A DNA stretch of 64,000 bases from Paraconiothyrium sp. Pb-2020. Lineage: Eukaryota > Ascomycota > Dothideomycetes > Pleosporales > Didymosphaeriaceae. Below, one piece after another: positions 34,106-45,800 of the stretch (position 1 is the first letter of the stretch; each line of letters begins with the position of its first letter). Where the stretch lies: NCBI GenBank assembly GCA_022419385.1, contig JAJUBI010000002.1, positions 4,712,001 through 4,776,000 on the forward strand, written 5' to 3'. A program made the position numbers and the translations under genes. Below the pieces are notes generated by a model that was not told the origin of the DNA, ran no database searches, and saw only the letters and a list, made by a program, of their open reading frames with translations.

Positions 34106-35373
34106 TTATCTTTGCTCTCCCAGATCCACATTATCATCTGACGATGCCGACGTATGCGTGCTCGTTTGATTATGAGGCGGGTGCTGCAACCTATCACTGG
34201 GTTGGAACGCCATGAACCTGGGGCTGTCCCTGGTGCTGTCCCTGTTGCTGTCGGGGCTTGTCCAAACACCCTTTCTGTACCTGCGGTAGACTTTTCGGGC
34301 CACGGTCAGGCAGAGGCATATTATGGAGACGCAGGATTCGGTAGTGTTCCAGATTATCGCGCCTACGGCTGCGGCTATCGATAGTAAGCTCACTTTGAAA
34401 CGATTAGGTGCCTAGTAGGAGGAGATCTATACGTACACATAGCATCAGTTGAGCGCGTGAAAGTAAAGACTTGAATAGCGCGAACTATGCCACAGGCACC
34501 TGCGCTGGAGGCTCGTTAGTGTATGGGTGAGGTATAACCGTGACTGAGTGGGGTCGAATTGCTTACAATACCCCCGTGCTGAGAGATATGCAGACTACGA
34601 ATTTCTCTTTTCGCGTCACGTGTAGGCCGCTGAAGAAGAACCATGGCAATAGTGCCAAGAAAAAGTCGAGAAAACAGCCATAGCCTGTCCTCGTCGTCAG
34701 TCTCTACAAAGGATGGGTGCAAGCGGATGGAGTAACCAGCATACAGGTAAGCAAGTAGCCGACCAAGTTAACATTGAAATGGCACTCCTTGTGTAGCGAG
34801 CTGTTCCAATTTGCCTGAACAGGGAAACATTGTACGAAGAGACCAATGAATTCCAATGACGATAATATGCCGAGTATAACGATGCTGACCCAGAGAATGA
34901 TCCTGTGTCTAGGAGATTTTTATGATTAAAATAAGCAACATTGACAGGGAAACGCCCATTATCTTACGTTATATCGACGACTATTGAAAGCAGAAAAGAA
35001 ACGATAGCCGCCTTGCTCACGAACAATGAGAATGACAGTAGCGCGGGGACCGCAAATATGTAGGGCTGAACTATCGCGAAACGTTCCTGGCTTATTTCAG
35101 CAATGGGGTGACCGAGACCGTGGTATACGGCGCCGATTGTGTTTCCAGTGAAGCCAAATAGCAAGAACTACGTGAGAAGTTGGATTAAGACTGTTCCATA
35201 GTGATGAGGGTCGACATGCATACCAGTGCTGCCCACAGCAGATAATCATCGTACTTAAGTCCACGCAGGAGTCGAATGCGCACCCAGGTTCGGATACAGA
35301 CGAATGTTAGAGCGACAATAGACTGCGCTACTGTCACAGCAATAAGCGTTCGGCCGGTACCCTGAGGCTGCAT
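34106..35373 (-). CDS. Rhodopsin-domain (PTH11-like) integral membrane protein
   Basis: Six exons on the minus strand (35373-35224, 35167-34968, 34908-34745, 34684-34567, 34504-34437, 34392-34106; introns 44-62 bp) join in frame to 328 residues. Hydrophobic segments fit seven membrane helices: TVAQSIVALTFVCIRTWV, YLLWAALFLLFGF, PYIFAVPALLSFSLFVSKAA, ILWVSIVILGILSSLEFIGL, CFLDFFLALLPWFFF, a segment around AGACGIVRAIQVF, and LLSIAAAVGAIIW. Family signatures are LRGLKYDDYLLW in the first loop, the Cys/Asn-Trp-Ser loop (FPVQANWNSS), the Pro-Trp in helix 5 and CVSIICLCL near the end. The tail is Ser/Asp-rich and cytoplasmic. This is the large fungal rhodopsin-like family related to PTH11, without a CFEM domain. 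Signalling is inferred from the family; no ligand is known. Confidence 0.85.
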
Positions 35374-36827
35374 AGTGATGGTAGTCGTGAAATGGTTTCA
35401 AGAAGTGGCAATAGGGTCAGGTGGAATTATGGGCACATTGAAGGACGATTAAAGTAAACATATGATTTTCAATAGAGCGAGCTGCCACTACCCTCAAGGC
35501 GGCGGGACAAATGAGTCAGCAATACGTCGCTGAAAGCAACCTAGAGAGGCTTCGTAAACTCAGGTTTGAGCTACATCACTGCAACTCTTGTTAATCTAGC
35601 AAGTCTTAGCCCACATCTGCTTTCAATTTAATGGAGCGAAGGAGAAATACGCGCGATGGACTCCGATGCCATGCAAGTCCGCAAATAAGCCGTGCTGTCT
35701 CGTTCAGCCGTCCATATCACGTAACAGAAATCAGGCTGCTTACGAGTCTGTTGTGGAGCGCGCAATTGAAGTTGATGTTTCTCGTGCATGGAGGGTTGAT
35801 ATTGACGGACGCGGCACAATATCTAAGACACGCTGGAATGAAGCGAGCTCTACATCAACGGAATGTGAGTAATCCTGCGAATGTCGCTGGCTGCTACCAG
35901 CCCCTCTAGATCGTCGAGACTTAGAGACTTAGTGTGAGTGCACGTGTTCAGCCCTGCAAGGTTGGCTGCATCTATTGATGCAGATGCTGCGTAAACAAAT
36001 GAGACATTGTATCACTCCGCTCACTGAAATGTTTGGTACTCTACCGAATGCTCGTACCTCCAATTCTCGTACACATTCTTTCATCTCCAAAGTATAATGT
36101 TCCAATCAGACTCAGACGACATATTTTTAGAAAAGCCCTACTATCAAAATCCAAGTCCGCCACCAGGTCCGTTCCTTTCGCCTCAGTCTGGTATGTACTC
36201 ACTAGCTTCATCCTGGAACATAGTCACCAGTTCTGGCAGGGGAATTTCCTCTCTGCGACTTGTAGTATATACGAACACTTACCACCGTTACAGCCGTGCT
36301 AACCCGCACAGCTTACCCAGGTGCACACCTCCTCCAGCTGCCACGCTATAGACCGAAAGATGTCTTTTATAGTATAAAATCCGCTCTGATTATCTATGTT
36401 TGTATATGGAAATAGTGTAAGGAAAGAGACTTTCTTGTTCCAGTGAGTCCATCAATAGATCTGTTATAGATGAAGGAGCGATCTATACTCTGTAAACGCG
36501 ACCTTTCAAAGCGCCGAGTGGAGAGCTGGACAGATGATGAGATACGAACCCAAGAGGCAATGGACGGACAATAACTCGGATTTGAGGCACAACCCTAAGC
36601 TATGTCTCGATTTGATGATGCGCGTCTATCTGAACATAATGCATTCTTACGCTGAATCTAGTTCCGCATGATTTGCAAAAAGCAGATTTATGGAACTTTG
36701 TAGACTCATTGATACGAAAATTGCTAGTCTATCCGTTATGGGAGGTACTCTTCAAGAGTGGTTCTTGCCCAACAATTGAAATTGCGTTCTAGTCAATCAT
36801 GATGCGTGAGGTATTCCATTTTGCTAC

Positions 36828-37010
36828 GCTAAGGAACCTCCCGACCCGCGGGCAAAAATGATCCATTTGTCGCACACGGCGATCTTCCCCACTGCAGTGA
36901 TGTGTGCGGTCGGACTTCCAATTGCAGCATTTATAGCACCACACTTGGTACGCCATCGTAATCGCATACAAATGCATCGGTCTGTACGTACATCTCCCTG
37001 CGCGACATTT
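36828..37010 (-). pseudogene. Relic of a DHHC palmitoyltransferase (Pfa5-like)
   Basis: A minus frame (36941-36828) reads WCYKCCNWKSDRTHHC, then RRVRQMDHFCPRVGRFLS. This corresponds to the zinc-binding Cys-rich DHHC core of fungal Pfa5-type S-acyltransferases (family pattern W-C-x2-C-x3-K-x-D-R-x-HHC, R-C-V-R-x-MDHFCPWVGG). Two core positions are changed: Cys to Arg in the RCV block and the Trp of CPW to Arg. Just upstream, 37003-36946 in another register continues the similarity (MYVQTDAFVCDYDGVP), so a frameshift separates them. The membrane segments expected on both sides are not found. It is a broken fragment, not a gene. Confidence 0.55.
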
Positions 37011-37965
37011 GGATCCATAATATGGTCAGATTATTCTCGATGACCCGAAACTGGTTACTCCAGCTTCGAGCTTCCCCGTCGTAGTTCAGTGTTTTCCACT
37101 GTGTTGTGTACCTCCAGTAAGTGTACGTGCTCAGGGGCTATGGACTATTTTAGGAGGCTCCTGATCAACTGTTCGAAGCGCTACCATTTCTTTAGTTGAA
37201 TAGACCCCCGATTGAGGCAGGGGAGCAGAAAACCCAGCACAACACTGCGTTCATTTCGTTAACATTACACAGGAGATTCGCAGAAAATGGAAAGCTCCGT
37301 GACAGAAATGTCATGTCACTGAAAATCTACGTAACGCTTCCAGAGTCGTACAGTTCAAAGAGTTATTCTACGCCACTTGTTATAAGCCAAGCAGAGTTTA
37401 ATCCACCTCAGACCTAATTTTCTAAATATCCATACAGGCTCTCGAGAGGCGCTAAGAGAAGCGAAGAGATCAGCGAGGCTGGGATTTCTTCCCCTCGCAA
37501 TTTCAACAAGACGCAGAGTGCCTTGCTAGATCGCTGGCAAATCGAAATAAGAATTGAACGAGAAGAGAAGGAATTCTGCACCGATTGTCAGACTTGCAGC
37601 TATGCGGCTTGAACTCCGGAAGAGATTGGTTTGTATAATACCAATAATTTTCTTTAGTCAACATGAACGGGATGTACAGAGACCCGTATTCTTGTCATTC
37701 CAGCGTTCTCGTTGTTTATATTCAACGTATTCAAACTCCTTGTTCCAGTAAACAGTGTGGGGAAGGCGAACTCGAACAAGTTGGGGTTGTTCACCCCAGC
37801 TTGTTCGCTTGTCGCAGTTCTCCAGCCATTAACGACCACAACCGTCGAATGATTTCATCCCGGAGATCGCTAATTTCGTTGCGCACAAATTCCAGTGGCA
37901 TCTCCCCAATGTTAGTAAGACTTCTAAACTATCAAAGTGTGAGACTTATCCACCATTCGAAGAAA

Positions 37966-38339
37966 TTATTGGGCCTTCTTCAACGATTTTGGTGGTGGTC
38001 TGGTGCCTATCCTGCCGAACACCACGTCGTATCTGGGTCTATATTCCTCCGAGACGAAGAATTCCGTTGACTGTACATGTCTACTATGTTCCTCGCACCA
38101 CACCAAGTTTGTGTATCCGCTAATATCCTTCGTTGTGCGGTATGAGCGTCGCCTCCCTTCATCAACCGGATAGATTGGCTTTTTGAGAATTTCGGTAACC
38201 AAGTATCGCGAGACGACATTCTCGTCGGTTGTATCGTCGTAGGATACGGCTGCTGATCTCCAGATATGTGCTCCATTGTCTGAGTGAGCGTTGATTTCTA
38301 TGGTGGGAGCTCTTTGGGTTGTATGCGTCCGATGCTTCA
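37966..38339 (-). CDS. Retropepsin-like protein, 3' exon or fragment
   Basis: A 124-codon minus frame follows a textbook intron end (GCTGAC branch, then CATCGCAG at 38340-38347), so it is probably a last exon. No matching upstream exon with compatible phase was found. The pattern YDDTTDENVVSRYLV, a central VWCEEHSRHVQSTEFFV and RYDVVFGR resembles fungal retropepsin-like domains (typical D-T-G-A-D-x-N-x-I-S ... V-x-x-x-Y-D-V-I-x-G). The canonical DTG is DTT here, so protease activity is doubtful. A related but divergent gene lies at 41621-42883. It could be intact with an unseen first exon, or a decayed copy. Confidence 0.35.
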
Positions 38340-39391
38340 CTGCGATGTCAGCCGCAGAACATTACATGCACATATCCTCGGACGATGTGCTCAACTATAA
38401 CGGACCTTTGATTTATTTCGTGACTTTAGTGGTAAACATGAGAACATTCTGCGCTGGAAAATCGAGCAGTAACGCGCAATCTCAATGGGTGTAAGTTAGG
38501 TGTTCCGGTGAAGGACTCTCGCGAGTGTGCCTCGCCAACTGCAGGACGAGGCAGGCTGAGCAGTCAGCCAGGCGAGGCAGCCTGGGTTCACCGGGTCAGG
38601 ATTTCACTTACCACCACATAATTGCAATTCAGGCTGCAAGACCGAGCACCCGTGGCAGACGGTACGCAGTGCGTCTTGCAAAGATGCTATTGGCTGGTGA
38701 TCCTTGTAACGGTCTGTGCATTGCAGCAAGGTAACTCGCTTGGATGTCCTGATGGCTTTCTGTATCGCACTTTGATTGGTCCAGGTCATCATGAGGCACA
38801 TGCTGCATCATCCGTTGGCCCAAAGCTCACATGATTGGCGTATGGCGCATGAAAGTTGATATGATTGGTACAAGGTGACGCCTAGCTGCGCCTTCAGGGT
38901 GAGACTCCCCTCCTCGCCTTATCTAACCAATCAAATGCAGATGCCCTCCACCATCTGCGCTGTTGGGTAACGCAATGTCTTGGTGAATTGACTTAGAGAT
39001 CGAGCTCTCCTCCACTCACAACTGTGCCGTCATTGTCATCGCAACATAGGTGGCTTCGAGCTCAAGTCAAGACTTTAACTCACTCTCCGAACATCTGTAA
39101 TATACACACGATCTTGAGCAAACAAGATCTTTAGCCAATCACCCCACGCTCAAAAACATAATATGACAACGCATCGTTTGCAGCCTTGCGAGAAGGGCCC
39201 TGAGGATTCAGTACATGCATGATGCACTCTCATATGCAGGAAAGCCAGCTTCTAGGGCTGTAGATGTACACTTTGCCTCGTTGCCTTGACTGAGAGATGC
39301 GTACGAGTACTTTTCAAGTAGAGGAGATAGCCTCCCGAGAAGGTTGAAACGCATAATCGTGGCCCTACAAACACACTACCCACGTATCAAA

Positions 39392-40464
39392 ATGTCGAAC
39401 CCAGTAGTCATGAGTGCGAATAGCCCAACGTCGCCAGTAGCACATGGCTACCCAATGCCAGCTGTAGGTACAATTTCGAGGAGCTCAAGCAACGCCTCAT
39501 CCGAGAAAGCCCAAGGCTATCCCATGCTGGCTGCTCAGATAGAGCAACGACCCGAGATGGCTATATTCCGTCGTTTCGGGGGACTGAACGCTGAAAACCT
39601 TCTTTACCTCCAAGCCGAACTTGTCTTGCTTGAAGAAGAGCTACAAAAACAACAGCTGGAAGACTGTAACAGCAACATCGAACCTAAAACCAAGTACGCT
39701 CGAAACTGGTACCATCTACGCAATTCCCGAAGTAATGGCGACTCGAGGCAGCTGGACCTGGTACACACCATCAGGGAGACGTTATGGCAATACAGTACGC
39801 GTTATCAAATAGACCTTCGGAGTAAGATGTTGCTAACATTGCAATCAGATGAGGCGCTCATACAACAGTCTCGAGTGCTATCGTATCCGGAGCCAGATCA
39901 ATACGATCTCAAGTACATGCAGAGATTCCTGCATAGCAAGCACCACATGGATCTCTGTCTCCTCGGTCCCGACGCCACAATATGGGGTTCTCTGTCCGAA
40001 CCACATTCGCACAGCCCCGATCTGGCAAGCCTGCGTCCTCGGAAGAAAGAAGACCCCTTCTCCAACTGGGTGGTGGACAACGCAATCACGAAGTTGGTAC
40101 GTTGCGGCTGCGCTTGCTTTCTGAGATCATCTCGAGCGGATATGCGCGGAATCATCGGTTATGAAGATGAAAAGGTCATGCAGATCACTTATTGGATGAC
40201 GAGCGTGATTGCGTCTCTGCTCCCGATAGGCTCCATCGTCATCTTGTACAAGGTCCAGTCTATGCCTGCCAGACTGGGTATTATCGCGGCTTTCAACGTC
40301 CTGGTGTCTCTTTGTTTGAGCATTTTTACGAATGCGAAACGAGCCGAGGTCTTCGCCGTAACTGCAGCGTGAGTTGTATACTGCTCTATCCGGGCCGAAG
40401 CTAAAACAGAGACAGATTCGCCGCCGTTCAGGTTGTATTCGTCAGTGCTGACAAGACTGATTAG
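39392..40464 (+). CDS. DUF6594 domain membrane protein
   Basis: Three exons (39392-39794, 39849-40368, 40416-40464) give 323 residues. The 54-bp first intron is a multiple of three and free of stops. Its GTACGC donor, GCTAAC branch and the restored block LWQYNEALIQQS show it is removed. The N-terminal ~60 residues are Ser/Pro-rich. The DUF6594 core starts at FRRFGGLNAENLLYLQAEL and contains LEEELQKQQ, RNWYHLRNSR and a DLVHTIRETL helix. The C-terminus has membrane helices (MTSVIASLLPIGSIVILYKV and LGIIAAFNVLVSLCLSIF), then TNAKRAEVFAVTAAFAAVQVV, as is usual in this fungal family. Function is unknown. DUF6594 genes are numerous in Dothideomycetes and often lie in variable regions near HET genes, as here. 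Start ATG 39392 (AAAATGT) is the first in frame. Confidence 0.82.
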
Positions 40465-41401
40465 ATGGCTACTGGGTAACAATATTTCGAAGTCCGAATC
40501 TAGTCGAGATAGGCGTGACTATGCTCTGTCATGATCTGTATATCCTACAATGACTACGGACTTTGAGCTCCAGTGACCCACACAACAAGAATTGGACCGG
40601 CCACGCGCATCCAACTGAGTGGTAACAATTGTGCTTTGTGTACGTAATGAAATTACCACTACTTTTTACACGGGTACGAATTCCCGATTGGTCTGCGTAA
40701 AGTGGCTTGCCGCTTCAGGCGCTGCATGTCACCACCCTTGTACGTACATAAAGGGACCCCGGCCGCGGGAGCGCAGCGCGGCAATGATGCTTCTGACAAA
40801 GCGGCTCCGATAAACCGCTCAATCCCACCATTGCATTCATGCTTTTTTGCTTCACCTTGATGCTACACTCGAGTACTTTCTCGACACAGAGGTGGAGTCT
40901 CAAAGGCCCAATGCAGAAGGACGACGAGAAGAAGTGCGACGGGAGTGGGACAAGACTTATCACGGTCTCGCCTGGGTCGAACGTTGTTGAGATGTTCTGA
41001 GCGAATAGTCTCTCTAAGGCGGTGGTTCCAGAGTAAGTATGCACCTGGTGCCTTGAGCAATTAGGTGGAAATGGAATCAAGCTGACCATAACTCTTAGCC
41101 CTCGCGCAGCCATGCTTCTATGCACAGGCTCGACTCCGTTTGGATGGCCTGAGAGCGTTCCTGCCCGTTCGATGTTGCGGTACGCTGCTGCCGTCTAAAT
41201 CCAATCGAAGCTTGCGAAAACGGCTAGGGTGACCCTAGATAATCAAGCTGGACGAGTGATGTGACATCCTTGGGGAGCCGCTGATCCGGGTGAAAGATAT
41301 AGATATCGAGGTTGGAAAGAGGAGGGATAGCTTTCGGGCGTCTGTCCTCATCGACGTTGGCGCAATCGATCGAATTCCGCCGATTCTTGTTGATATCTGT
41401 C

Positions 41402-41643
41402 ATGGTATATCTTTGCACACGCCATCTTTACGTATTCATGCGCTTGCTGGTGGGCATAGGCGTCGCGCTGTTGCTACGATGGGCTGTTAGCCTAAGCAGC
41501 AGGCTAGTTGGGTTCGACAAACCTGGTACGTATACCCCTGATCCCTCAGACGGGCTTCATACTGACGAGCTTGTCTAGCGGCTTCCTCACTAGAGCGAAT
41601 GCTGTGTCCTGTTCGTATCTTTAGTCGCAGCATATCATCATGA
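41402..41643 (+). CDS. Possible small single-pass membrane protein
   Basis: Two exons (41402-41525, 41579-41643) would encode 62 residues. The intron has a good donor (GTACGT), a TACTGAC branch sequence and a TCTAG acceptor. The product has an N-terminal hydrophobic helix flanked by Arg (YVFMRLLVGIGVALLLRW) and a basic C-terminus, resembling small mitochondrial or ER membrane proteins in layout, but I know no homologue. Its 3' end overlaps the convergent retropepsin-like gene by 23 bases. The well-formed intron is the main support; the short length is the main doubt. Confidence 0.3.
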
Positions 41644-42883
41644 AGGGACAAGACATACGGTCAATTGGAATGTGCTGTGTGCGTATTCCAAGTGGTACGG
41701 CCAGAGGCATCGCAGGTTCAGCCTGGAAGAGCTTATGTTTGATGATTGCTGGGCGACCGATGATAACATCGCAACGGAGATCACGGTCTGACACTCTAAA
41801 TTCCGTAGAGTCATAACAAGGATCGAAAGCATCGATATCTGCGCAGAACCATCTTCCCTCGAAGCGCGCGGTCGAATACGCAGGTCCTGCTGGAGTCTGA
41901 GCGTAGTGCTCGAGGTCCATGAAATCGTACTTAAGAGGAGGGACCCGCTCAAGCAAACGTTGATCAACAATATTACACGGACAAAACCAGTCCAACCACG
42001 CTCGTGCGGTAACCGCCAGGCGGTCACCGTTTTCAAGGGGCAGCTCGATCTTGATGTCGCGTTCAAAGAGCCGTCGCATGACGTGCTGGGCGCGTTCATG
42101 CTGCGTCTCTCCTGATGGCAGCCCCCGCTCGACTGCTCTTCCGTAAGTGATTTCGGCACTCCCAACTAATGGTGCTGGATCGAATTCTCCGGGGCTGATT
42201 GTCGATCCTCGACGGCGATCTTCTGGACTGCGAGGTTTCCCTGACTTCTGCGTCAACGCCAGCTGTAATGGTTTGCGCCATCGAGACAGCTTGCTACGCA
42301 AGAACTTCGATATGCTTCGCTCGGAGACTGTAGTTTGACGCAAAGTGCGCGTAGGACACAGTGATGTGTTCGAGGTGGTGATGGCGGTAGATGAAGAGCC
42401 GAGTCTGTGGCCGGCAGGCAGCTGCGGCATCGTGTATGTCGGATTGACACGCTGGAACAGGTCGTCCGGCAAGGCGAAAAAACCGTGAGGGGCCTGGTAC
42501 TCTTCGACAGTTGGAACGTGTTGCGAGCTATGCGAGGGTTGGGAGGAGTCTGCAGATGGAAGGAGGTCGGTGGTAGCGGATGCAAAAGTACCTGGCGCGT
42601 CGTGCGACCGGCTAGGAGGGAGCCGTGGGTCTAATGAAGACGTAGGAGCAGGTGCTAGGAGTGGTGTGGTAGGAAAAGACGATTGCAATGTTGCGTGTAA
42701 AGAGTCGGCCATTGTTGTGAATTGCTGAGCAGTGGACGCTGCGCTGCCTGTGTCATGGTCAAAGAGCGCTTCCAAAAGCTTCATGAAGAGAATATGCCGC
42801 CTACCTTGGGTCCGACCTTGGTCAGCTGTTATGGCCTCTGGTTCGGGTGGGCTGTCCGTCGTTTGCATTGGCACTTCGTCCAT
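41621..42883 (-). CDS. Retropepsin-like aspartic-protease-fold protein without DTG motif
   Basis: A single minus-strand frame gives 420 residues from the ATG at 42881-42883. The frame is open another 27 codons upstream to a TTG, so an upstream exon is possible. The N-terminal ~270 residues are Ser/Pro/Thr-rich linker with an amphipathic stretch (RRHILFMKLLEALFDHD). The C-terminal part has the layout of the fungal retropepsin-like family: IKIELPLENGDRLAVTARAWLDW, then CNIVDQRLLERV, and near the end RCDVIIGRPAIIKHKLF (family D-V-I-x-G). Where retropepsins have D-T/S-G, this protein reads DWF, so catalysis is unlikely and a binding or structural role is plausible. The leader contains a good GTGAGT intron at about 43575-43636 that may be in the 5' UTR. 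Confidence 0.6.
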   Translation of the reverse strand: MDEVPMQTTDSPPEPEAITADQGRTQGRRHILFMKLLEALFDHDTGSAASTAQQFTTMADSLHATLQSSFPTTPLLAPAPTSSLDPRLPPSRSHDAPGTFASATTDLLPSADSSQPSHSSQHVPTVEEYQAPHGFFALPDDLFQRVNPTYTMPQLPAGHRLGSSSTAITTSNTSLCPTRTLRQTTVSERSISKFLRSKLSRWRKPLQLALTQKSGKPRSPEDRRRGSTISPGEFDPAPLVGSAEITYGRAVERGLPSGETQHERAQHVMRRLFERDIKIELPLENGDRLAVTARAWLDWFCPCNIVDQRLLERVPPLKYDFMDLEHYAQTPAGPAYSTARFEGRWFCADIDAFDPCYDSTEFRVSDRDLRCDVIIGRPAIIKHKLFQAEPAMPLAVPLGIRTQHIPIDRMSCPFMMICCD

Positions 42884-45800
42884 GGCAGGCTTGTGCCAAC
42901 CCAGAACGGTGGTAGACAGTCCAGTCGTAGATCCACTTGCCGAACGTCGACCGGCAAGAAACAAATGCCAGCAGACCTTGGTGAGTAAGCTGGACAGGTG
43001 CCTCTCGATTATAATTCCGTTCTTATCGGGCGGGTGGCCGGCGTCCGAAGACTACCTTGCTGCGAATGTGGTAAACTAGAGGTGGACGTTCTAATGAGTT
43101 GTAGTGGTGGACTGACAACGCGCGCGGCGGTGGGGAGTGAGGAAGCCTGAGTCGAAGTGGGATTTGATGAGTGTCGGGCAAAACGTGGGCGTGGACGGGG
43201 TGGAAAGGCCGTCAAAGGCGAGTGCGAAAGCTCGCTTGGAGCGGAACGAAGATGATCGTTTGGAGTAGGCGACCACTCAAACGTCTGATATACGTTTTGG
43301 CGCTTTATGGGGTTTGACGACACAATGGCACCGACGATATGGATGGGAGATGACCGATTTAGAGGTGGGAGCGCGCGAAGAGCTTGTGCGGGGGTACTGG
43401 CTTGTAGTCGTGTACTGAGATGACGGTCAGCGCGCTTGTAGAGCCTAAGGCAATCCAGAGTCAAGTCCCTGGTCTTCGGCAAGGTAATGCGTGCGATGCG
43501 GTAACGTCGATCTATAGGTCTGCGGTCTACAGTGTCCTGGGCCAAGATGTGATCCGCGTGTCTGTGGTGTCTCAAAGTGGCTGAAGCAAACAAGTCAGCG
43601 ACAAGGTGGTTATCTCGCACCCGATAGCAGACTCACCAAGCGCGAGGCCGAATTACGTTCGACCTGTAGGACGAGTAGTGGAAGAGAAGTGTTACCGGTG
43701 CAGGGCTGTACCGGCCGTTTAAGGGAATGCGTTGTTGGGTGTCGTCCGTTGCGTAGTGAGATGCTAGACAGCGCACGCGTTGGAGCCCGGATAATCTTGG
43801 AAGGATAAGCTTCCTCAGCTTCGGCAGGGCAGTGTAGAAGCAGGATGGGAGGTGTTCTGCTGTAGTGTGTGGTGTGGTGTGCTGAAGCACGCTGAGGTGC
43901 GTTGTGAGTGGGGAGAAGAAGGAAGGCCCGGCGGCGGAAGGAGTGAGTGAGCGACGGCAAAGACGCAAGCCCACCCATGCCAAAGCTCGCCCATGCCACG
44001 ACCACCCAGTCAGTGCACGGCGACAAACCAGGTCAGAGAGCGGTGTAAGGCGGCGCTGCAACCAGTTCGCAACGAATGGGAAACAATTATATGAGATCCG
44101 AACGCGATTGCTCTTGAGTGTCTTGTCGGCGGATTGCAAGCTGGTGGGTCGCAATTCACCCGCGCATGTTTTCGAGCCTCCTGGTGACTTCGTGGGGCTG
44201 TCAGCTCTACATTATAAGCACGCTGCGAGGTTTGGCCAGCCGATGGTACAGCGCGTGAAGCTCCGCCTCGGTCTATCGCCGTATAATCCGACCTCTGTTG
44301 GCTACAGTCATGATTTAGACCGCATCAATGCCGCTTTTCTGTCTGAGGCGAGCAGCAGCAAACGAAAGCCAGCCGGGCAAAGTCGAAATCCTCGCCAACC
44401 TTCTGCATGTCCGGACATAAGCTCGACTGAGCAAGCTGCCCATGATTGCACGGCTCATGTGTCAACTGTCAGGTCGTCTCTTCATTCTTCCAAGCTTGCG
44501 TGCGAGAGGCCCGATAGTTAGAGTTCCTGTCACTGTTCGTGGCGCAGAGAAAGGCTAGACCATACCATTCGGCTAGATAGCCAAACCACCCACGCAATTG
44601 ACGCTTCCCCGGGTCGGCTTATGGACAAGCGCAGTGCTGCCTGCGTATCTCCATGGCAGATTGTTCGTTATTGGCCATTGAGAAGAGAGACCCGCTTCAA
44701 TTGTGGAACTACGGGTAGTAGTAGTGTGGCTGAGATGAATGTTTGACGAGCAGCGGACCAATAATCAATTGACAAGCGGGCTGATGTCCACTTGTTCGCA
44801 TACTACATCTCGAAGATTAGTGAGTCGCAAGGCCGTTGTCAATCAGTTGTTCCTGTTGCGCTTGAGATGCTTTGCATCAGCGCGCTCTCGCGGTCTCAGG
44901 GCGGACTGGACGCGACAAGCATCGACACCTGCTATCGCATCTGCCAGCGCGAACCCGGGTAGAGCTGCCACCGCGCAGTGTATGCCAGGTCGCGCCAGTC
45001 TAGTTGGGCAGCATCGTGGCGTTGCACGGTCGACATGGCGCAACTACGCTGCACAGCACTGATGCAGAGCACCGACGCAGGCGGCCAACGGCTGCTGTCC
45101 ATACGTCCATAAGCGGCTCACGGCTTACAGCAAGGCGTGCTCGAATAAGCGTTCATCGGTCCATGTGAGCCGAGAAGCAATATTCCACTGTGCGAATTGT
45201 CAGCCTGGTCAGGTAATGCAGGAAGGATCTAATGCCCGTGACCATACGTAATGCACCTCGGAAGCGAGACGCGCCCTGCTCACACGTGCGCAGCCTCGTA
45301 TCTGACTCTTTCGCCGCAATGTCTTCGCTATCCACGATCGCTCCGCTGGAATGACTTGTATATGTTACCGTGCCGTCTGCTCGATGTTGACATTGAATTT
45401 AGGTTGGACCCTGCCGAGGACTAGTCACACTCAACATGCAACAAGCCGCGAGACCCTTGCGTCCAGGTCCATGGTTGCACATTCCCACTTCCGATCGTAT
45501 AGGGAGAGTCGCGGCTCAGCAAAGCTGTGCTGACTTCGTCTATTTTGCTGATATTGCTAAGCAGTTGCTATACTCAGTCCGACAGCGCCGCATAGCGTGA
45601 AGTAATTGGAAGGCAAGCGTTCGTCGTCACTACCGGGGATTACGTACCCACGGCACGCGTACCGTCTACCGATCGTCCTGTGTTTTTGCCCAAGTATCGT
45701 ACCCACGAAATATCGGGAACGACCGAACGACCGGAGCCTACATCTCCCGAGACTGCATACAGTCCTGTTTGGCTGTTTTGCAAGTAGGATTTGAAAGGAT

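Larger units (their letters stand above)
35374..39391. other. Gene-poor accessory region
   Basis: About 4 kb with only relics (listed separately) and short frames. One ATG frame at 36097-36351 contains a good donor (GTATGT at about 36191) and an acceptor at about 36292. It could encode a Pro-rich peptide of about 60-75 residues, but nothing recognisable. The stretch 38500-38900 has short direct GAGGCAG-type repeats. The overall look is of sequence decay. Confidence 0.35.

Noticed and set aside
39795..39848. In-frame 54 bases in the DUF6594 gene read as coding
   Set aside because: Donor, CTAAC branch and acceptor are present, and removal restores the conserved YNEALIQQ block, so it is an intron.
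43009..44154. Minus-strand gene joined by a good GTGAGT intron at about 43575-43636
   Set aside because: The intron looks real, but none of the flanking frames joins across it without an early stop. A 5' UTR intron of the retropepsin-like gene is more likely.
43904..44521. 205-codon plus frame
   Set aside because: Starts with GTG, low complexity, overlaps the upstream region of the opposite gene, no family.
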